Below are positions 44,937-52,706 of a stretch of DNA of 64,000 nucleotides, one piece after another (positions within the stretch are counted from its first letter, which is position 1; every line of letters begins with the position of its first letter). Origin of the DNA: CAWIMX01 sp963792785 (GTDB lineage: Bacteria > Acidobacteriota > Vicinamibacteria > Vicinamibacterales > CAVVIG01); assembly GCA_963792785.1 (NCBI GenBank), contig CAWBXO010000001.1, positions 1,364,001 to 1,428,000 on the forward strand, in the 5' to 3' direction. A model generated the notes under the pieces. The model did no database searches. It was not told the origin of the DNA and saw only the letters and a program-made list of their open reading frames with translations. The position numbers and the translations under genes are program-made.

Positions 44937-44964
44937 AGCCATGAGCCATCAGCCATCAGCCATC
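44937..44964. repeat. 7-bp tandem repeat, AGCCATS x4
   Basis: Four copies (AGCCATG then three AGCCATC). The ATG of the first copy is the start codon of the methyltransferase gene and the rest encode the leader SHQPSAI, so the tandem repeat supplies both the start and the first residues. Confidence 0.9.
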
Positions 44965-45630
44965 AGGCGGATCACAATCCTCGGACTGTTCGTGTGCGCA
45001 TCGGTGACGCTCGGGGCACAGACGCGCGGGCGGCATCCGGTCAGCGGGCGCGTGTACGCGGGCGTGATGAGCGCCGAGGGCGCGGCCTGGCTGGAGCGGC
45101 CGGAGCGCCAGGCGGAGGAGAACCCGCAGCTCGCGATCCAGATCCTCGCGCTGCCGGCGGGCGCCGTGGCCGCCGACATCGGCGCCGGCAGTGGCTACAT
45201 CACCGAACTGCTGTCGAAGGCGGTCGGCCCGACGGGCCGCGTCTACGGCGTGGACATCCAGCCGAAGATGATCGCACTGCTGCGCCAGCGCATGGCGGAG
45301 CACCAACTGACCAACATCACGCCGGTGCTGAGCGAGGTGGCCGATCCCAAGCTCCCGGACAACACGCTCGACCTGGCGATCATGGTGGACGTGTACCACG
45401 AGATGTCCGAACCGCAGACGATGCTGCAGCACCTGCGCGACGCGCTCAAGGCCGACGGGCGCCTCGTGCTGCTCGAATACCGCAAGGAAGACCCGTCGAT
45501 TCCGATTCTCCCGGACCACAAGATGTCGGTGGCGGAGGCGAAGCTCGAGGTCGAGCATGAAGGCTTCACGCTCTCCGACGTGAACGAGGCGCTGCCCCGG
45601 CAGCACATCCTGATCTTCACAAAACGATGA
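44941..45630 (+). CDS. Exported class I SAM-dependent methyltransferase
   Basis: A 229-residue protein with a signal-like hydrophobic N-terminus (ITILGLFVCASVTLGAQ) and then a Rossmann methyltransferase: SAM motif I VAADIGAGSGYITELL, VYGVDIQPKMIALLRQRM and DLAIMVDVYHEMSEPQTMLQ. The target is unknown; UbiE/Methyltransf_11-like proteins with a signal peptide are common in Acidobacteriota. Its start codon lies within a 7-bp tandem repeat. It interrupts the MoxR/DUF58/BatD-like/VWA cluster, and its stop overlaps the next gene by 4 bases. Confidence 0.85.
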   Translation: MSHQPSAIRRITILGLFVCASVTLGAQTRGRHPVSGRVYAGVMSAEGAAWLERPERQAEENPQLAIQILALPAGAVAADIGAGSGYITELLSKAVGPTGRVYGVDIQPKMIALLRQRMAEHQLTNITPVLSEVADPKLPDNTLDLAIMVDVYHEMSEPQTMLQHLRDALKADGRLVLLEYRKEDPSIPILPDHKMSVAEAKLEVEHEGFTLSDVNEALPRQHILIFTKR

Positions 45631-46847
45631 GAACGAACATAGGGCGGACCTTGAAATCCGCTGTTCTGTGCACCGCGTTCGCGGGTCTGGCCCTCGGCGC
45701 CTCGCTCGCCTCGGCGCAGGGCTCGACCGAGATTGCCTCGGCCGCGGCAGGCGAGACGATGGCCGTGGATCCGATCACGTGCTGGTGGCGCACCGACAAG
45801 CCGGCGGTGTACGTCGGCGAGCCGCTCACGGTGGTCCTCACCTGCTCGGTGCTCGACGAGCCGTCGGTGTCGGTGCTCATCGACGAGTCGGGGCTCGATC
45901 CGAGCGTCATCCAGCTGCCGCCCTTCGAGGTGCTCGGCGGCACGCACGCGGCCGATCTCCACACGGCCGATCGCCGCTTCTTTCAGTACACGTACGACAT
46001 CCGCCTGATCAACGAGACAGACTTCGGGCGCGACGTGCCGCTGCCGTCGCTCGCGCTGACCTACAAGGTCCGCAACGTCTCGGACGGGGCGGCCAGCGAT
46101 ACGCGCGACCGCGGCTACGAGCTGCCCTTCGTGCTCGTGCACATGCAGTCGCTCGTGCCCGACGCCGCCGACGACATCCGCGACGGCGCGCTCGAGACGT
46201 TCTCCGATCTGGACACGCGCGGCTTCCGCGCGAGCGCGCTCGTGACGACCGGCGGCATCTTCTTCGTGCTGGCCGCCGCGTTCGTGGTGCTCGCGGGCGC
46301 GCGCGTCGTGCGCGCCCGCCGCGGCCCGGCCAAGGCCGCCGACCGCCTCGCCTCCGACGCCCGCGTCCTCGCCGCGGCCAGCCACGAGCTGGCCGAGGTG
46401 CGGCGCGCGCGCGACGCCGGCGGCTGGACCGACGAGCTGGCCGGACGCGCGCTCGCCGCGCTCCGCATCGCCGGCGGCTACGCCATCGATCGCCGGGCGA
46501 GCCAGCGGCGCGCCACGGGGACCGACGGCCCCGGCGCGATCGTCCTCGGCGGCCGCCACCCGGTGCTCGTGTCGGGCGGGGCCACCGCGGAAACGCTCGG
46601 CGCCGCGATCAAGGCCGCCGGTCCGGCGGCCTCGGCGCGCCACGGCGTGATCGAGCCGCTGCAAGGCGCGCTCGCCTCCTTCACGTCAGCGCGCTTCGGC
46701 AAGAACGGCGCGCTCGACGCCGCCGTCCTCGACGAGGCGCTCGAGACCGGCACGAGCGCGCTCGCGCGCCTGCGCCGCGAGTACTCGCCGATCGCGCTGG
46801 CGATCAAGGCCCTCAAATCCCGGACGCAGACGGAGGCACGGTCATGA
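45627..46847 (+). CDS. BatD-like exported protein with membrane anchor
   Basis: A 406-residue protein. The signal peptide (1-31) is followed by an Ig-like periplasmic region (AVYVGEPLTVVLTCSVLD and PSVIQLPPFEVLGGT, then YDIRLINETDFGRDVPLPSL), a transmembrane helix at about 206-226 (ALVTTGGIFFVLAAAFVVLA) and a cytoplasmic helical tail. The layout and place between DUF58 and VWA genes match BatD of aerotolerance operons, although sequence similarity is not obvious. Overlaps both neighbours by 4 bases. Confidence 0.75.
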   Translation: MRTNIGRTLKSAVLCTAFAGLALGASLASAQGSTEIASAAAGETMAVDPITCWWRTDKPAVYVGEPLTVVLTCSVLDEPSVSVLIDESGLDPSVIQLPPFEVLGGTHAADLHTADRRFFQYTYDIRLINETDFGRDVPLPSLALTYKVRNVSDGAASDTRDRGYELPFVLVHMQSLVPDAADDIRDGALETFSDLDTRGFRASALVTTGGIFFVLAAAFVVLAGARVVRARRGPAKAADRLASDARVLAAASHELAEVRRARDAGGWTDELAGRALAALRIAGGYAIDRRASQRRATGTDGPGAIVLGGRHPVLVSGGATAETLGAAIKAAGPAASARHGVIEPLQGALASFTSARFGKNGALDAAVLDEALETGTSALARLRREYSPIALAIKALKSRTQTEARS

Positions 46848-47536
46848 AGACGGCGCTCGGCCACCTGTTCATCGCCCTCCTGCTCGCGCTCGTCGGTGGC
46901 GCCCTCTGGACCGTCGGCCAGGCCCAGCGGCGGCTCATCGACACGCACATGGCGCTGCTCACGCTGCAGTTCCCCTCGGTGGCGGCGGAAGGCGACCGCC
47001 TCGACGCGGACCTCTCCACCGCCGAGCGCGCGCCCTGGCTCGGACCGGCGCTGCGCGCCGACGCGCGCGAGGACGTGCGCGTGGCCGGCTACTGGATGGC
47101 GCAGTACCAGAATCTCGACCCCACCAAGGACGCCGCCGGCACCATCGTCGAGACGGATCCCGAGGTGCTGCTGCTCGCGGCGAACGCCGCGTTCCGCGTC
47201 TCGCAGGCCGACAAGGTCGAGCGCGCGGTGATGGTGCACCGCTACGAGGCGGTGATGACGAGCTACGCGGAGGTCCTGCGGCTCGATCCGACGCTCGCCG
47301 ACGCGGCCTATAACTATGAATACGTCGTGCGCCTGCGCGACGAGGCCGCCAAGCCCGGCCGGCGCCCCGTCGAGAAGCCGGCGCCGCCGGTGCCGACGAT
47401 GCACGGACGGCCGGGCGCGCCGCCGGAAGGCGTGAACATGGGCGACTTCAAGATCGTCGTGCCGAAGCGCATGGAAGAGCGCGAGGACGAAGCCCAGCAG
47501 CCGGGCGGACAGGCGACGAGGACGCGCAAGGGCTGA
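46844..47536 (+). CDS. Membrane-anchored TPR-like protein of the Bat-type operon
   Basis: A 230-residue protein with an N-terminal anchor helix (LGHLFIALLLALVGGALWTV) and a TPR-like middle (DPEVLLLAANAAFRVSQADK and YEAVMTSYAEVLRLDPTLAD). The charged tail EKPAPPVPTMHGRPGAPPEG is probably disordered. Position between the BatD-like and VWA genes suggests the BatC role, a TPR scaffold. One base separates its stop from the VWA start. Confidence 0.75.
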   Translation: MKTALGHLFIALLLALVGGALWTVGQAQRRLIDTHMALLTLQFPSVAAEGDRLDADLSTAERAPWLGPALRADAREDVRVAGYWMAQYQNLDPTKDAAGTIVETDPEVLLLAANAAFRVSQADKVERAVMVHRYEAVMTSYAEVLRLDPTLADAAYNYEYVVRLRDEAAKPGRRPVEKPAPPVPTMHGRPGAPPEGVNMGDFKIVVPKRMEEREDEAQQPGGQATRTRKG

Positions 47537-47537
47537 C

Positions 47538-48650
47538 GTGGGCAGCCTGCTCCCTCGGGTCGACCTCGACACGGTCAGCTTCGCGGCGCCTGCGTACCTC
47601 TGGCTGCTCGTCGTTCCGGCGGTGCTCCTCCTCGTGTGGCTGTGGCAGGTGCGGCGCCGGTGGGACGACATCGCGCGCTTCAAGGCGGACCGCCGCCTCC
47701 CCGTCCGCGAGCACATTCCGGCGTTCGGCAGCCTGCTCTTCTGGCTCTGCCTGATCGTCGCCACCGGCTGGCTGGCGCTCGCGCTGTCGCGGCCCGTCGC
47801 GGCCGTCTCGTTCATCCGCACCGCGGGCGTGGATCTGGTGATCCTGCAGGATGGGTCGGCGTCGATGCACGTGACCGACGTGCCGGGCAACCGCTGGCGC
47901 CGATCGATGGCCTTCCTGCGCGTGCTCGGCGACTCGCTGCGGTGGACCGACGATCGCATCGCCATGGCGCTGTTCGCGCACATCGCCGCGCCGCAGATCC
48001 GGCTCACGAGCGACCCGAACACCTACTTCTTCTTCCTCGACCACCTCAACGACCCGCCGTTCCCGCTCGAGGACGACACCACCTGGGACACGAACATCGA
48101 GCTCGGGATCCACTGGGGCCTGCGGGTGATCCAGAAGGACGAGGAGATCCACGGGCGGTCGCGCAACGCGCGCGCGTTCCTGCTGCTCTCCGACGGCCAG
48201 GCGTGGAGCGGCGAGGTGGCGCAGACGCTGCGCGAGGCGCGCGAGGCGAACACGCCGGTCTACGTGGTCGGCGTCGGGACCTCGTCGGGCGGGATCATCC
48301 CGGATCCGCCGCTGCCGCCGTGGATGCCGCCGCGGGATCCGGTGCGCATTCACTCCGTGCTCGACCGCGCGTCGCTGATGGCGATCGCGACGGCGGGCGG
48401 CGGGCAGTACTTCGAGCTGGATCGCGAGGGCGACCGGCAGATCGCGAACACGATCATCGACGCGGTGCGCCGCCGCGCCGGGTCGCTCGGCGTCCAGGCG
48501 ACGACCGAGGATCTCTACTGGCGCTGCCTGCTCCTGGCGGGCGTGTTCGTGGCGCTGGGCGCGCTGATGCTCCGGGATCGCGCGGAGCTGTGGATCCAGA
48601 TCGCCGGCGTCGCCGCGACGCTCGTCGTCGTATCCGTGCTGACGCGCTAA
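47538..48650 (+). CDS. BatA/BatB-type VWA domain membrane protein
   Basis: A 370-residue protein starting with GTG at 47538. Two N-terminal membrane helices (APAYLWLLVVPAVLLLVWLW and LLFWLCLIVATGWLALALSR) precede a VWA domain with an intact MIDAS start DGSASM and the later acidic LLSDGQAW, and a C-terminal helix. BatA-type VWA proteins work with MoxR and DUF58 proteins in envelope stress or metal-enzyme maturation. The final 25 residues (IAGVAATLVVVSVLTR) are duplicated 235 bases downstream in the flanking repeat. Confidence 0.88.
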   Translation: MGSLLPRVDLDTVSFAAPAYLWLLVVPAVLLLVWLWQVRRRWDDIARFKADRRLPVREHIPAFGSLLFWLCLIVATGWLALALSRPVAAVSFIRTAGVDLVILQDGSASMHVTDVPGNRWRRSMAFLRVLGDSLRWTDDRIAMALFAHIAAPQIRLTSDPNTYFFFLDHLNDPPFPLEDDTTWDTNIELGIHWGLRVIQKDEEIHGRSRNARAFLLLSDGQAWSGEVAQTLREAREANTPVYVVGVGTSSGGIIPDPPLPPWMPPRDPVRIHSVLDRASLMAIATAGGGQYFELDREGDRQIANTIIDAVRRRAGSLGVQATTEDLYWRCLLLAGVFVALGALMLRDRAELWIQIAGVAATLVVVSVLTR

Positions 48651-49012
48651 CGACTCTCGACGATCGTTGGGCGGACCTCAGGTCCGCCATTCATCGGCGG
48701 GGCCTGTCGGCGAACAGCCCCACCGGGTGCTCGCCGAAGGGCGCGCGTCACGGCAGACGGCTCCGCGCCCGGCGGGGCGCCCCGTTCGCCGCCACCCGCG
48801 AGTCTTGTTTCACCAACGATCGCGCGTGTGCATGATCGCCGGTGTCGCCGCGACGCTCGTCGTCGTGTCCGTGCTGACGTGCTAACGACTCTCGACGATC
48901 GTAGGGCGGACCTTAGGTCCGCCAATTCATCGGCGGGTCCGGTCGGCAAACAGCCCCACCGGGTGCTCGCCGAAACGCACGCCTCACGACAGACGGCTCC
49001 GCGCCCGGCGGG
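48599..49012 (+). repeat. Tandem duplication carrying the end of the VWA gene
   Basis: A unit of about 180 bases (48599-48777) is repeated with roughly 90 percent identity at 48835-49012. It starts in the last VWA codons, so a second, start-less copy of the VWA C-terminus (IAGVAATLVVVSVLTC) exists at 48833-48883. Each copy also contains the palindrome GGCGGACCTYAGGTCCGCC (48670-48688 and 48905-48923) and the same CACCGGGTGCTCGCCGAA segment. Nothing else is coded here. Confidence 0.85.
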
Positions 49013-49020
49013 TGACATTA

Positions 49021-49148
49021 GCTGCGACGCCTTCGCAGCCATCGGCGGCCTGAAGCTGGGCCTGTGTCCTAACCCACGTTCGTTCAGCCGGATGCCAACA
49101 CCTCTCGCGGCGCGGCCGCCGGCGCTTGGCTGCGAACGCCTCGCAGCC
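49021..49148. repeat. Two related stem-loops, GCTGCGA-N5-TCGCAGC
   Basis: GCTGCGACGCCTTCGCAGC (49021-49039) and GGCTGCGA-N5-TCGCAGCC (49128-49148) are near-identical hairpins with 7- and 8-bp arms. A shorter GCGTTCGCAGCC fragment follows at 49152-49163. The gap from 49013 to 49323 otherwise shows no gene; GTTAGGC at 49293-49299 fits an integron R' box. Confidence 0.75.
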
Positions 49149-49323
49149 ATACGCGTTCGCAGCCAACGGCAACCCGGGATACTGGCGCAAGCCGGTGTTA
49201 AGATGCGGGCATTCAGCACGATAGAGTCGTGGGCCGCGTTTGTGGGACGGCGCACGACTGCGGGCTGATTTGAGCGGTCTACTTCAATAATTGTTAGGCG
49301 GAGCAAGAAAGGAGGACTTGGTT

Positions 49324-50030
49324 GTGAGCGACGCTAAAGCGCGGCGCCGGGCGGGCTCGTTCGGGGTCGCGGGTTTCGACGTATTCCTGGTCGCGCTCCC
49401 GCTCTACTATCTGGCCGGTCCAGAGCCACCTATCGAGGACACGGCAGCAACCAGCGCCTTTGTAACCAGGGCCAGCACGTTCATCCTCGCACGCGCTACG
49501 CTCGCCGATCCGCTCATCATGATCGGCTTCCTGGTGTTTCTTGCCGGCTTCCGCCACACCATCACGCAGGCGCGGCCGGACCCGAGCGGGTTTCGATTCT
49601 CGTTTTCGGTCGGTCTGGTCGTCATCACGCTGGAACGGTTGTGACGTGCTCCAGCCGCCGCAGCCCTGGACACGTCGGAAGGCCGAGCCCGCCGTCGTCA
49701 GAGGCCTCATAGAGGCCAGCTTTCCCTTCTGCGTGACGGTTCGGACTCTTAATGTCTGCGCTCTTCCTGTCCTCGGCCGGCTACGCCACTCTTGCCACTG
49801 GGGCGCTCCCCAAGGGACAGGCTGGGTTGCGACGGCGCGGCAGGTTGCCAACCTCGATGGCCGCTCCATCCATCTTGTTGGGACCTGACTACAGGGCTTT
49901 CTACACCGCTACCGGATACGTGACGATGATTGGCCAGGGACTGCTGGTGATCTGGTTCGCGGTCGCCAGTGTCTCGATGATTGTCGTGAAGCCCGCAACC
50001 GGGGCGGCGACTCCAGCCACTGCAGTCTGA
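49324..50030 (+). pseudogene. Four-helix membrane protein (DUF4386-like), frame-disrupted
   Basis: Starting with GTG at 49324 behind AGGAGG, the frame reads AGSFGVAGFDVFLVALPLYY, RASTFILARATLADPLIMIG and FLVFLAGFRHTITQARPD, then runs into a stop at 49644. A second frame continues AEPAVVRGLIEASFPF and a third (49752-50030) gives MSALFLSSAGYATLATGALP, YRAFYTATGYVTMIGQGLLV and IWFAVASVSMIVVKP. Together they make one membrane protein broken by several short deletions in G/C or A runs. It ends 11 bases before an attC-like site. Could be decay or homopolymer errors in the consensus. Confidence 0.65.
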
Positions 50031-50040
50031 GATTACGCCC

Positions 50041-50124
50041 GCCCAACACGCAAATGGAGCCGACGCGCCTGACCGTCTGTGCGATCATGACGCTTGGGCG
50101 CGCGGCTCATTTGCAACGTTGGTC
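50041..50124 (+). other. attC-like recombination site 1
   Basis: R'' box GCCCAAC (50041-50047) and R' box GTTGGTC (50118-50124) bound 84 bases. The inner arms GCAAATG/CATTTGC (7 bp), AGCCG/CGGCT (5 bp) and CGCG/CGCG pair with a single unpaired G and a single unpaired A on the left arm, the extrahelical bases that orient attC recombination. The 31-base middle is variable. R'' and R' pair at six of seven positions. This matches the attC fold rather than a simple palindrome. Confidence 0.7.
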
Positions 50125-50143
50125 TGATACTGACTGGTCCGAA

Positions 50144-51055
50144 ATGGGTAAACTCATCACCTCTAAGTTGACGTACCAACAGGAACTCCTGGACGCTTGG
50201 ATTGCGTCCCCATCCGACATCTTGGCTCAGTCCAACGCGAGTCCGCATATCACCGGCATCATTGGCGACAAGGTCGGGAAGAGGTCGGGCACCTGGTTCT
50301 TTGGCGAGGCGTTTGTAGCAAACGAGTTTTCTCACGAGCTTGGTTTCTATGGTTCGTTCAAGTGGCTGACGAATCCACGGTTCGTTGACGTGAAGCCTTT
50401 TCCGTGTGGTAACACGACGAAGTACCAAGAGGCCCTGCGGGAGGCCCTCTGGGAGCACTTCGGCCGAGATCAACTCGAGCGCCTCCAGGACACCACGGCA
50501 GCGTTCTTCAAGAAGCATCGCGCAACCCTCAAAGGTAAGGAGCCGGCGCCGCCAGATCTGTGGTTGATCGGCAAGGAGGATCTGAGGTTCATCGAAGTGA
50601 AGCTGCCGGGAGACTGGATCAAGCCTCACCAGCTCGCCGGACTGGCCCTGATTGGGTCGTGTCTACAGGCCACACGCCGAGTGTCGACAGAAATCGTCGA
50701 GGTCAATCCGGCGCTCGATGACATGTTCGCTGATTTCTGTGATTCGATCTCAGGCAGGAAACGGGCGCGCATCATCTGGGTGGAAGATAATGCCTTAGTC
50801 CCTGGAGGCGGCCATGGCGTCGATTTCTTCAATGGCCCTGCCGAACGTTCTGCCGAACTCATCGCAGTGCTTCGTGGTTTCGAGTGGCTCCACGGCGACC
50901 CAGATACCGTGGAGGTCCGTATCCGTTCCGCAGGAACGGTTCTCAACCCCGTCCACCCACGCGACGCACGGCCATTGATCGAGCGCTACGTTCGCCGCGG
51001 CAAGCCCGTTGAAGGGAAAATTGGTCCGTCGCTCTACGCGCACGTCAACGGATGA
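50144..51055 (+). CDS. VRR-NUC-like nuclease (cassette gene)
   Basis: A 303-residue soluble protein. The C-terminal half of the catalytic region reads PPDLWLIGKEDLRFIEVKLP then GDWIKPHQLAGLALIGS: a P-D-L strand followed by E-V-K and a Q-containing helix is the PD-(D/E)xK arrangement of VRR-NUC domains, which are stand-alone or phage-associated structure-specific nucleases. N-terminal 150 residues are not recognised. ATG at 50144 lies 20 bases after attC site 1, as for a cassette gene. GC content and codon choice look lower and less biased than the flanking core genes, consistent with transfer. Confidence 0.65.
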   Translation: MGKLITSKLTYQQELLDAWIASPSDILAQSNASPHITGIIGDKVGKRSGTWFFGEAFVANEFSHELGFYGSFKWLTNPRFVDVKPFPCGNTTKYQEALREALWEHFGRDQLERLQDTTAAFFKKHRATLKGKEPAPPDLWLIGKEDLRFIEVKLPGDWIKPHQLAGLALIGSCLQATRRVSTEIVEVNPALDDMFADFCDSISGRKRARIIWVEDNALVPGGGHGVDFFNGPAERSAELIAVLRGFEWLHGDPDTVEVRIRSAGTVLNPVHPRDARPLIERYVRRGKPVEGKIGPSLYAHVNG

Positions 51056-51084
51056 GCGGCGGCCAGCACGGCTTGGGGCCACAT

Positions 51085-51362
51085 CTACTTAGGGGGCGGT
51101 CGATCGAACATGTTTGGGCTTGTACCGATGAACTGGCTGACACGCAATGAAGCCGCACGGGAAGTCAGCAGGTCGTTGGCAATTGCGAGCGCCGCCACTG
51201 CCTGCTCGCGGCTGACCGAGGAAGTGGTCCAGGAGCCGCTCGAGGGTGTCCCCGGCCGCGAGGTAGTCGAGCAGATTCTTCACGGGCACCGAGTTCCGGC
51301 GAACACGAGGGTCCACCGAGGACCTCCGGATTGCGCGTGACGACGGACTCCAGTATGGGCAT
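51085..51362 (-). pseudogene. DUF433 antitoxin-like gene, indel-disrupted
   Basis: On the minus strand one frame starts MPILESVVTRNPEVLGGPS, another continues VPVKNLLDYLAAGDTLERLL, and a third gives SREQAVAALAIANDLLTSRA. Joined, they match the DUF433 pattern (PEVLGG...TRVPV.NLLDYL.AGDT...F...SREQ). DUF433 proteins are commonly antitoxin partners of PIN-like DUF5615 toxins. At least three short deletions in G/C runs break it. No DUF5615 partner is seen. It is opposite in strand to the surrounding cassette genes. Confidence 0.6.
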
Positions 51363-51390
51363 TGAGGCTGGGCTCCCGGCTCTACGCACC

Positions 51391-51591
51391 ATGGTATCAT
51401 CGGCGAGGCCCCGGGAAGGTGTCTGAAGGGTTCAGGGCGGCCACCCGTCCGTCGAGTGGCGTGCGATGGCGGGGATGCGCGACATCTTGATCCACGACTA
51501 CTTCGGTGTCGATTTCGAGCTTGTGTGGGACGTCGTCCGTAATCGCATTCCTGAGCTGCGGGGCCACATTGCTTCCATACTCGAGGCCTAA
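51391..51591 (+). pseudogene. HepT (DUF86) toxin C-terminal fragment
   Basis: After two one-base deletions are repaired the frame reads IIGEAPGKVSEGFRAAHPSV then EWRAMAGMRDILIHDYFGVD, FELVWDVVRNRIPELRGHIA and SILEA. This is the C-terminal half of HepT RNases/AMPylation-target toxins, including the R-x4-H-x-Y motif (RDILIHDY) that defines the active site. The N-terminal half and the MntA-type antitoxin are missing. Its TAA stop lies inside the R'' box of attC-like site 2, typical for a cassette gene end. Confidence 0.6.
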
Positions 51592-51654
51592 CCAACGAAT
51601 GGAGCCGACGCGAGATGATGCGAGTCGACCGCGGCTGAAGCCTGGCCGTTGGTC
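51586..51654 (+). other. attC-like recombination site 2
   Basis: R'' box GCCTAAC (51586-51592) and R' box GTTGGTC (51648-51654) bound 69 bases. CGAATGGAGCCGACGCG in the left arm is almost identical to the left arm of site 1 (AATGGAGCCGACGCG in both), and AGCCG(A)CG pairs with CGCGGCT in the right arm. Outer pairing ACCAACG/CGTTGGT is also possible. The fold is less regular than site 1 but the shared left arm and box spacing support it. Confidence 0.55.
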
Positions 51655-51666
51655 TGAGGACGAGGC

Positions 51667-52116
51667 ATGAAGACTCGCACGGCGGCGCCAGGCAGCATCG
51701 ATGAATACATTGCGGCGTTCAGCCCTGAGGTTCGAACGATCCTCACAACGATCCGGACGACCATCGCGGCCGCTGCACCAGACGCCCAGGAACGGATCAG
51801 CTACCGCATACCCGCGTTCGCCCAGCACGGGATCCTGATGTACTTCGCGGCGTTCAAGACGCACATCGGCGTCTATCCGCCGGTATCGGGCGATCCCGGG
51901 CTGGAGCAGGCGCTTTCGCCATACGCAGGACCGAAGGGGAATCTCAAGTTTCCGTTCGCGCAACCCATCCCGTACAACCTGATCGGGAGAATCGCGACTC
52001 TCCGAGTGAAGCAGAACCTGGCGATGGCCGCCGCGAGAGGAACGAAACGATCGAGCGCACAAGCACCGCGTCGCGCCAAAGCGAGCCGTCGCGCCAGACA
52101 GCCGGCACGATCATGA
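51667..52116 (+). CDS. DUF1801 (YdhG-like) protein
   Basis: A 149-residue protein of the DUF1801/iron-chaperone-like group. IDEYIAAFSPEVRTILTTIR, ERISYRIPAF and KTHIGVYPPV are the family landmarks. The C-terminal 35 residues are Arg/Ala-rich and may bind nucleic acid or be disordered. It begins 13 bases after attC-like site 2, so it is the first gene of the next cassette unit. No biochemical role is firmly known for the family in bacteria. Confidence 0.8.
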   Translation: MKTRTAAPGSIDEYIAAFSPEVRTILTTIRTTIAAAAPDAQERISYRIPAFAQHGILMYFAAFKTHIGVYPPVSGDPGLEQALSPYAGPKGNLKFPFAQPIPYNLIGRIATLRVKQNLAMAAARGTKRSSAQAPRRAKASRRARQPARS

Positions 52117-52235
52117 CCGGCGGTCGCGTCGATCGCCATGGCTCAATCCCTGCCCGCTGAATTATCGGCCCTCGCGGCGCAGGCCGGGCTCGACCGCGGA
52201 GAACTGGCGCGAAGTGCGGAAGGAGCTTCCGACTC

Positions 52236-52682
52236 TTGAACGTTGATGTGGTCAGCGCCGTTCTTATCAACAAACCAGTGGATCAGGTGGCCGCGTTCGC
52301 GTCGGATCCGGACAACGTCCCGACCTGGTATAAAAACATCACGTCCGTCGAATGGAAAACGCCGCGACCGTTGAAGGTCGGATCGCAAGTCGCGTTTGTC
52401 GCGCATTTTCTCGGCCGCCGGCTGGCCTACACGTACCAGACTGCCGAGTTCGTGGCTGGACACCGGCTGTTGATGCGCACGTCGGAAGGCCCGTTTCCGA
52501 TGGAGACGACCTACACGTGGGAACCTGACGGACCTGCCCGCACACGAATGACCCTCAGGAATCGCGGCACGCCGACTGGGTTTTCCACATGGCTGGCGCC
52601 TCTCATCGCTTTCGCAATCCGGCGGGCGAATCGGAAGGATCTCGCACTTCTGAAAACGCATCTCGAAGGAGACGCTGCCTGA
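52236..52682 (+). CDS. SRPBCC (START-like) family protein
   Basis: A 148-residue protein of the polyketide-cyclase/START-like superfamily, which forms a helix-grip cavity for hydrophobic ligands. VVSAVLINKPVDQVAAFASD, PDNVPTWYKNITSVEWKT and FLGRRLAYTYQTAEFVAG are typical. TTG at 52236 is taken as the start because the family begins a few residues before this; no ATG is suitably placed. Its TGA (52680-52682) lies within an R''-like GCCTGAC box. A short ATG ORF at 52138-52233 precedes it and is not convincing. Confidence 0.8.
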   Translation: MNVDVVSAVLINKPVDQVAAFASDPDNVPTWYKNITSVEWKTPRPLKVGSQVAFVAHFLGRRLAYTYQTAEFVAGHRLLMRTSEGPFPMETTYTWEPDGPARTRMTLRNRGTPTGFSTWLAPLIAFAIRRANRKDLALLKTHLEGDAA

Positions 52683-52706
52683 CATCCGGAATGGGGCCGA
52701 CGCGCC
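52677..52706 (+). other. Half attC-like site
   Basis: GCCTGAC (52677-52683) followed by GGAATGGGGCCGACGCG repeats the left half of sites 1 and 2 with a few changes, but no matching right half or R' box follows. The next gene starts on the ATG inside this segment, so the site may have been destroyed when genes were joined. Stop of the previous gene overlaps the box. Confidence 0.45.

Noticed and set aside
48646..48672. GCTAAC...GTTGGGC as an attC site
   Set aside because: Boxes are only about 20 bases apart and there is no inner L-box pairing; it is part of the duplicated repeat.
49067..49203. TCCTAAC...GTTAAGA as a further attC site
   Set aside because: R boxes deviate from consensus and the interior pairs poorly; kept only as a lone GTTAGGC box at 49293.
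51110..51340. 76-codon plus-strand ORF in the cassette
   Set aside because: Antisense to the better supported DUF433 remnant.
52138..52233. 31-codon ORF before the SRPBCC gene
   Set aside because: No ribosome site, no recognisable motif, and it ends where the TTG start of the next gene begins.
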